Shown in pieces: positions 62,001-64,000 of a stretch of 64,000 nt of DNA (the first letter of the stretch is position 1; every line of letters starts with the position of its first letter). The notes under the pieces were generated by a model. The model made no database searches, was not told where the DNA came from, and saw only the letters and a program-made list of their open reading frames with translations. Source of the DNA: Clostridia bacterium (GTDB lineage Bacteria; Bacillota; Clostridia; Christensenellales; Borkfalkiaceae); contig JAGAIP010000003.1 in NCBI GenBank assembly GCA_017626495.1, positions 450,848 through 514,847 on the forward strand, in the 5' to 3' direction. The position numbers and the translations under genes were made by a program.

Positions 62001-64000
62001 TCTGACCTCACCGAAGAAGCCAAGACCGGCTCTGCCGCCTTCCACGTACAGACCCTTGATGGTGTGGTTCTGTCCGTCAAAGACACCACGGAAGTTGTGG
62101 TTTTCCTCTCCCGTGAAGCCGATAGGCGTCCAAGGTCTGTTTTCAAGGTCGATGTCAGCCGTAAGAACGCCCTTGATCTCTCTGTTGCCCTCTACATTGA
62201 CCTGCTGTGCAAACCAGAAAAGCTGACCTGCGTTGGAGATCGCATAGTAGTCAACGTGTTCGGCTGTAAGTCCAAGAGAAGCGTAATTCTCGTTGGTGAC
62301 AAGCGTTGCAGGCGCGTAGACATCGCAGTTGGGGCATAAGCCCTTCTTCTCATCAAAATTGTGAGGGATATCTTCGTCGGTGTTGGAATAAGCGGTCTTT
62401 TCGCAGATCGTGATTTCATATACTTTCGAGCCGCCGATAACGGGATAGTTGTTGGTACCAATGTTCTGCCCCCATGCTTCGCCCAAGAGATATGCGACCT
62501 CACCCGAGGCAAACTGTGCAGTGGTCATTGCCTTCTCGCCGCTATGGCTGCGGAGGGTGCCGTTTGTTGCGGTAACGTTGACGTAATAGCTGTTTGAAAC
62601 CAACTCACCGCCAACGGGCGCAAGGGTTGCTGTCATTCCTGTCCCTGAGATGACTTGACAGTTATAGGCAAAGCTGTTTTTCACGGTCGGTGACTGTGAA
62701 CCGGCTACTGCACCCGCGTATACACTTTCTGCGTCCGATGCGGTGGTATATCCGGTTACCTTGCAGTTGATCGCGTAGCAGTTTTCCACTGTTCCTTGGT
62801 AAGCCAACACAGCGCCTGCGTTCCAGCCGCTGACGGTGGCATTGATCACGCCAAGATTTTTGACCACAACTGTGGTGTCGGAGTAGCCCACAAGCCCCTG
62901 AGAGCCTGTTCCGATGGCTGTAAAGTTGGATACAGTATAACCGCAGCCGTCCAGAGTTCCCTTGAACATCATCTGGGCGGTGGTGCCGCTGGCATCCACG
63001 ACATCATTGTATACGCCAATGGGATACCACGTCCTGTTTTCAAGGTCGATGTCGGCGGTCAGTTTTGCGTTTGCAGTTGTGTTACCTGCAATATTGACCT
63101 GCTGTGCAAACCAGAAGAGCTGACCTGCATTGCCAATCTCGTAATAACCGTCGGCGTTAAGGGTAGCCGGCGCGTAATCGCAGACGTCGCAAAAACCGTT
63201 TGCCGTACCCGAACCGGCATGATAGCCAACAGCAGTACAAATGTCGCCGGAGTTGAACTGTTCGTTGGTCCTGGAGTTTGTCTGATCCACAACGTCCGCT
63301 GTGGTACTGCCCTTGGTTTCATTGCCGACACCAAACTGAGTCACGCTGTTTCCGTCCTTTGCGCATCCGCTTAAATAATAACAATTTGTCACAGTGTTTT
63401 CTTTGTAGATTTCTCCAACCACGCCACCAACGCAAACGTCAGTTCCGCTGACATTCCCCGTATTGTAGCAGTTCTGTACAGTGCTTCCGTTAAGCAAACG
63501 ACCAACAACGCCACCAATGTATTTTGTGCCGCTGATATTGCCCGTGTTGTAACTGTTCAGCACTATGCAATTGTAATCTGTCACTCCTGCCACGCCGCCA
63601 ACCCCAGAGTACGTACTGCTGACGGTCCCCGTATTGTAGCAGTTTCCCACGGTGCCATAAAAGTTGTAGCCTACCACACCGCCGACACCATAATCCGAAC
63701 CACTAACATTTCCCGTATTATAGCAGTTATTCAAGGTGCCGTAATAGTTGTAGCCTACCACACCGCCAACTTTCGCACTATTATCATTATTGCAGCAGAT
63801 GGAGCCCGTGTTGTAGCAGTTCTCTATGGTGCCGTAATCGTTGTTGCCAACCACTCCACCGATATAATCATCGCCGTTAATATAGTTATCAATAATGCCC
63901 ACATTCGTTACTTTGCCTGATCTGGTTACTCTACCGAACAGACCGACATAGGAGACCTCGTTGTTATTAAAATAGAGGCCGCTGATCGTATATCCGTTGC
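59067..64000 (-). CDS. Giant GLUG-repeat surface protein, C-terminal part (start outside the window)
   Basis: More than 1,640 residues; the frame is open through the right edge, so it is partial at its N-terminus. The first 250 visible residues are tandem GLUG motifs (pattern VGGVVGxNxYGTxxNCYNTG). Two modules with YAPATL and QLFWFAQQVN follow, each starting a new GLUG-type beta-helix. A middle region (about 900-1260) has Ig-like or dockerin-free beta structure with a CxxHG-CxFCG element, and the C-terminal 350 residues form a right-handed beta-helix of IxNSxI repeats. No LPXTG or C-terminal membrane segment is visible. Probably secreted adhesin or matrix protein carried as cargo. Confidence 0.85.
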   Translation of the reverse strand, partial: NGYTISGLYFNNNEVSYVGLFGRVTRSGKVTNVGIIDNYINGDDYIGGVVGNNDYGTIENCYNTGSICCNNDNSAKVGGVVGYNYYGTLNNCYNTGNVSGSDYGVGGVVGYNFYGTVGNCYNTGTVSSTYSGVGGVAGVTDYNCIVLNSYNTGNISGTKYIGGVVGRLLNGSTVQNCYNTGNVSGTDVCVGGVVGEIYKENTVTNCYYLSGCAKDGNSVTQFGVGNETKGSTTADVVDQTNSRTNEQFNSGDICTAVGYHAGSGTANGFCDVCDYAPATLNADGYYEIGNAGQLFWFAQQVNIAGNTTANAKLTADIDLENRTWYPIGVYNDVVDASGTTAQMMFKGTLDGCGYTVSNFTAIGTGSQGLVGYSDTTVVVKNLGVINATVSGWNAGAVLAYQGTVENCYAINCKVTGYTTASDAESVYAGAVAGSQSPTVKNSFAYNCQVISGTGMTATLAPVGGELVSNSYYVNVTATNGTLRSHSGEKAMTTAQFASGEVAYLLGEAWGQNIGTNNYPVIGGSKVYEITICEKTAYSNTDEDIPHNFDEKKGLCPNCDVYAPATLVTNENYASLGLTAEHVDYYAISNAGQLFWFAQQVNVEGNREIKGVLTADIDLENRPWTPIGFTGEENHNFRGVFDGQNHTIKGLYVEGGRAGLGFFGEVRTGTVKNFTIYGEVIVNTQHDYVGGVIGSICGVNGETDLERNGAIIQNITSYVKLTAKAHGVGMIGGFVGYANHQSLIENCSWYGTFDAGIYRVDSGAGGFIGKIQENTSEVTIRNCAAYGTIKTNYAGDYNNTATIYMGGFLSFSNTGAKTTLENCLFAGKFERGENLTDQAFLGAFGTLRSVNAIKNCYYLGDDGLEAVHSNSDLKPGSDNVEITSVTKAQLLSGEVAYKLGEHFGQILEGENRQSYPVLGGEAVPSSRFEIYGQQLNIGGDLSMKYYVMGYAPEFNSKGLYMEFSHNGVKTKVYADEPNADGFYVFVLEGINPQCMGDSIRAKLYYNETEVTSHGCEDGKEYSVEKNLLNLLEKYKDNAALVALIKDTLAYGEAASAYKKHQTMTGNTYTENSSNREIPESEADRFEIEPNMPLVEQYTVRFGTTLSIKIKVNYLPAVKVYVNGKEYVMTEEDVNRGYIIFESDPISATDFDKDFSVIIQNGEGENYSYIHVSVNDYLYAISQSSTDEKMVNLAKALYNYGVSAKNYQHSKTGVGEHTGGEATCMHGKLCEFCGFEYDATKAPENHASENYPYTDNGDGTHTKTHECGVIVGEPEEHTYDENRKCICGAMLAVVDLTSKGEGSTVDITQDSVIIGDGKKYNISLNIAEDATVIFDVGASGVKLGGQITVADGKTLTLLVAGDAEHTVNGGISLGNGSNVIIEGDLTKENNKLTVTATGGNAGIGANNGVIAGNVTIRNARVDATGSSKEVSADSNKGIKADTSISGAAIGTSDGSMGDILIENSIIVAEGGYYESTSHAPAIGIGYVGSTMGNIILKNSQITARNNGDGLASVIGAGANMHAYVTGTLGDIVITNTELNLSMEIGTTHCYAALIGSGVGKSYAYVNMGKIIFTDVTQAELDEIIPTWLPSDFNEWGAYALGIGYEGIVYKCGTFGGVWVSDGNGSTVQIGNESGYYCLNDYFNNN

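Larger units (their letters stand above)
47104..64000. mobile_element. One end of an integrative mobile element (partial)
   Basis: A block unlike the chromosome to the left. It carries serine recombinases at its left end, a MazF-like toxin, small phage/ICE-type proteins, a sigma-like factor, two ImmA proteases, a Y-family polymerase, an XRE repressor with multiple operators, and then a giant surface protein. No capsid, relaxase or type IV secretion gene is in view. The right end and both att sites are not identified. Confidence 0.6.

Overview
The window looks like a chromosome segment of a spore-forming, Gram-positive Clostridia-type bacterium (Firmicutes; I would guess Christensenellales or a relative, but cannot prove this by reading alone). 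The evidence is the rpsF-ssb-rpsR operon, strong AGGAGG ribosome sites, TTGACA-17-TATAAT promoters almost everywhere, a SpoIIE-type phosphatase, a CotH-like coat kinase, GntR/ABC (Ytr-like) operons and PdxS/PdxT vitamin B6 synthesis. Genes are tightly packed, with many ATGA start/stop overlaps.

Region 1 (1-37,700) is ordinary chromosome of about 50% GC. It holds deoC-deoB (nucleoside salvage), ilvB-ilvN-ilvD and, apart from them, leuC-leuD-leuB facing a LysR regulator (branched-chain amino acids; ilvC, ilvE and leuA are not in the window). Next come proB-proA (proline), dagK-spoIIE-yggS, rpsF-ssb-rpsR, a MATE exporter behind a probable attenuator, a CotH protein with a DesK/NarL-type two-component pair, gltX, a PepV-like dipeptidase, gdhA, a GntR/ABC operon, a ferritin-like protein, two NUDIX enzymes, an amidase and pdxS-pdxT. 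One break at 25,220-26,416 contains an IS3-family remnant, a truncated ABC exporter that still has its leader, and a decapitated XRE regulator.

Region 2 (about 37,700-47,060) is an AT-rich, scarred surface-polysaccharide island. It has an IS110 fragment, a frameshifted DegT aminotransferase, a Wzx-like flippase, two GT2 glycosyltransferases, UDP-galactopyranose mutase, a GT fragment, a dead IS5-family element with recognisable 19-bp ends, and a serine hydrolase between two diverged copies of a hairpin repeat.

Region 3 (about 47,100 to beyond the right edge) reads as one end of an integrative mobile element. Three overlapping large serine recombinase genes and a phosphatase gene form one operon. 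Above them lie a MazF-like toxin, small DNA-binding or unknown proteins, a sigma-factor-like protein, zinc-ribbon proteins, an ImmA-type metalloprotease and a Y-family DNA polymerase. A control region at 57,700-57,860 carries three identical TTCAAGTTCAT sites and face-to-face promoters, followed by an XRE repressor and a second ImmA protease. This is the logic of the ICEBs1 ImmR/ImmA switch. The last feature is a very large GLUG-repeat surface protein whose start lies outside the window.

The strongest non-textbook signals are: the operator array of the mobile-element switch; the recombinase triplet whose middle member lacks the catalytic domain; a hairpin-rich tract at 53,395-53,715 that may be a structured RNA; two exporter leaders with mini-ORFs and terminators; and two divergent promoters sharing one TTGCAA -35 box.
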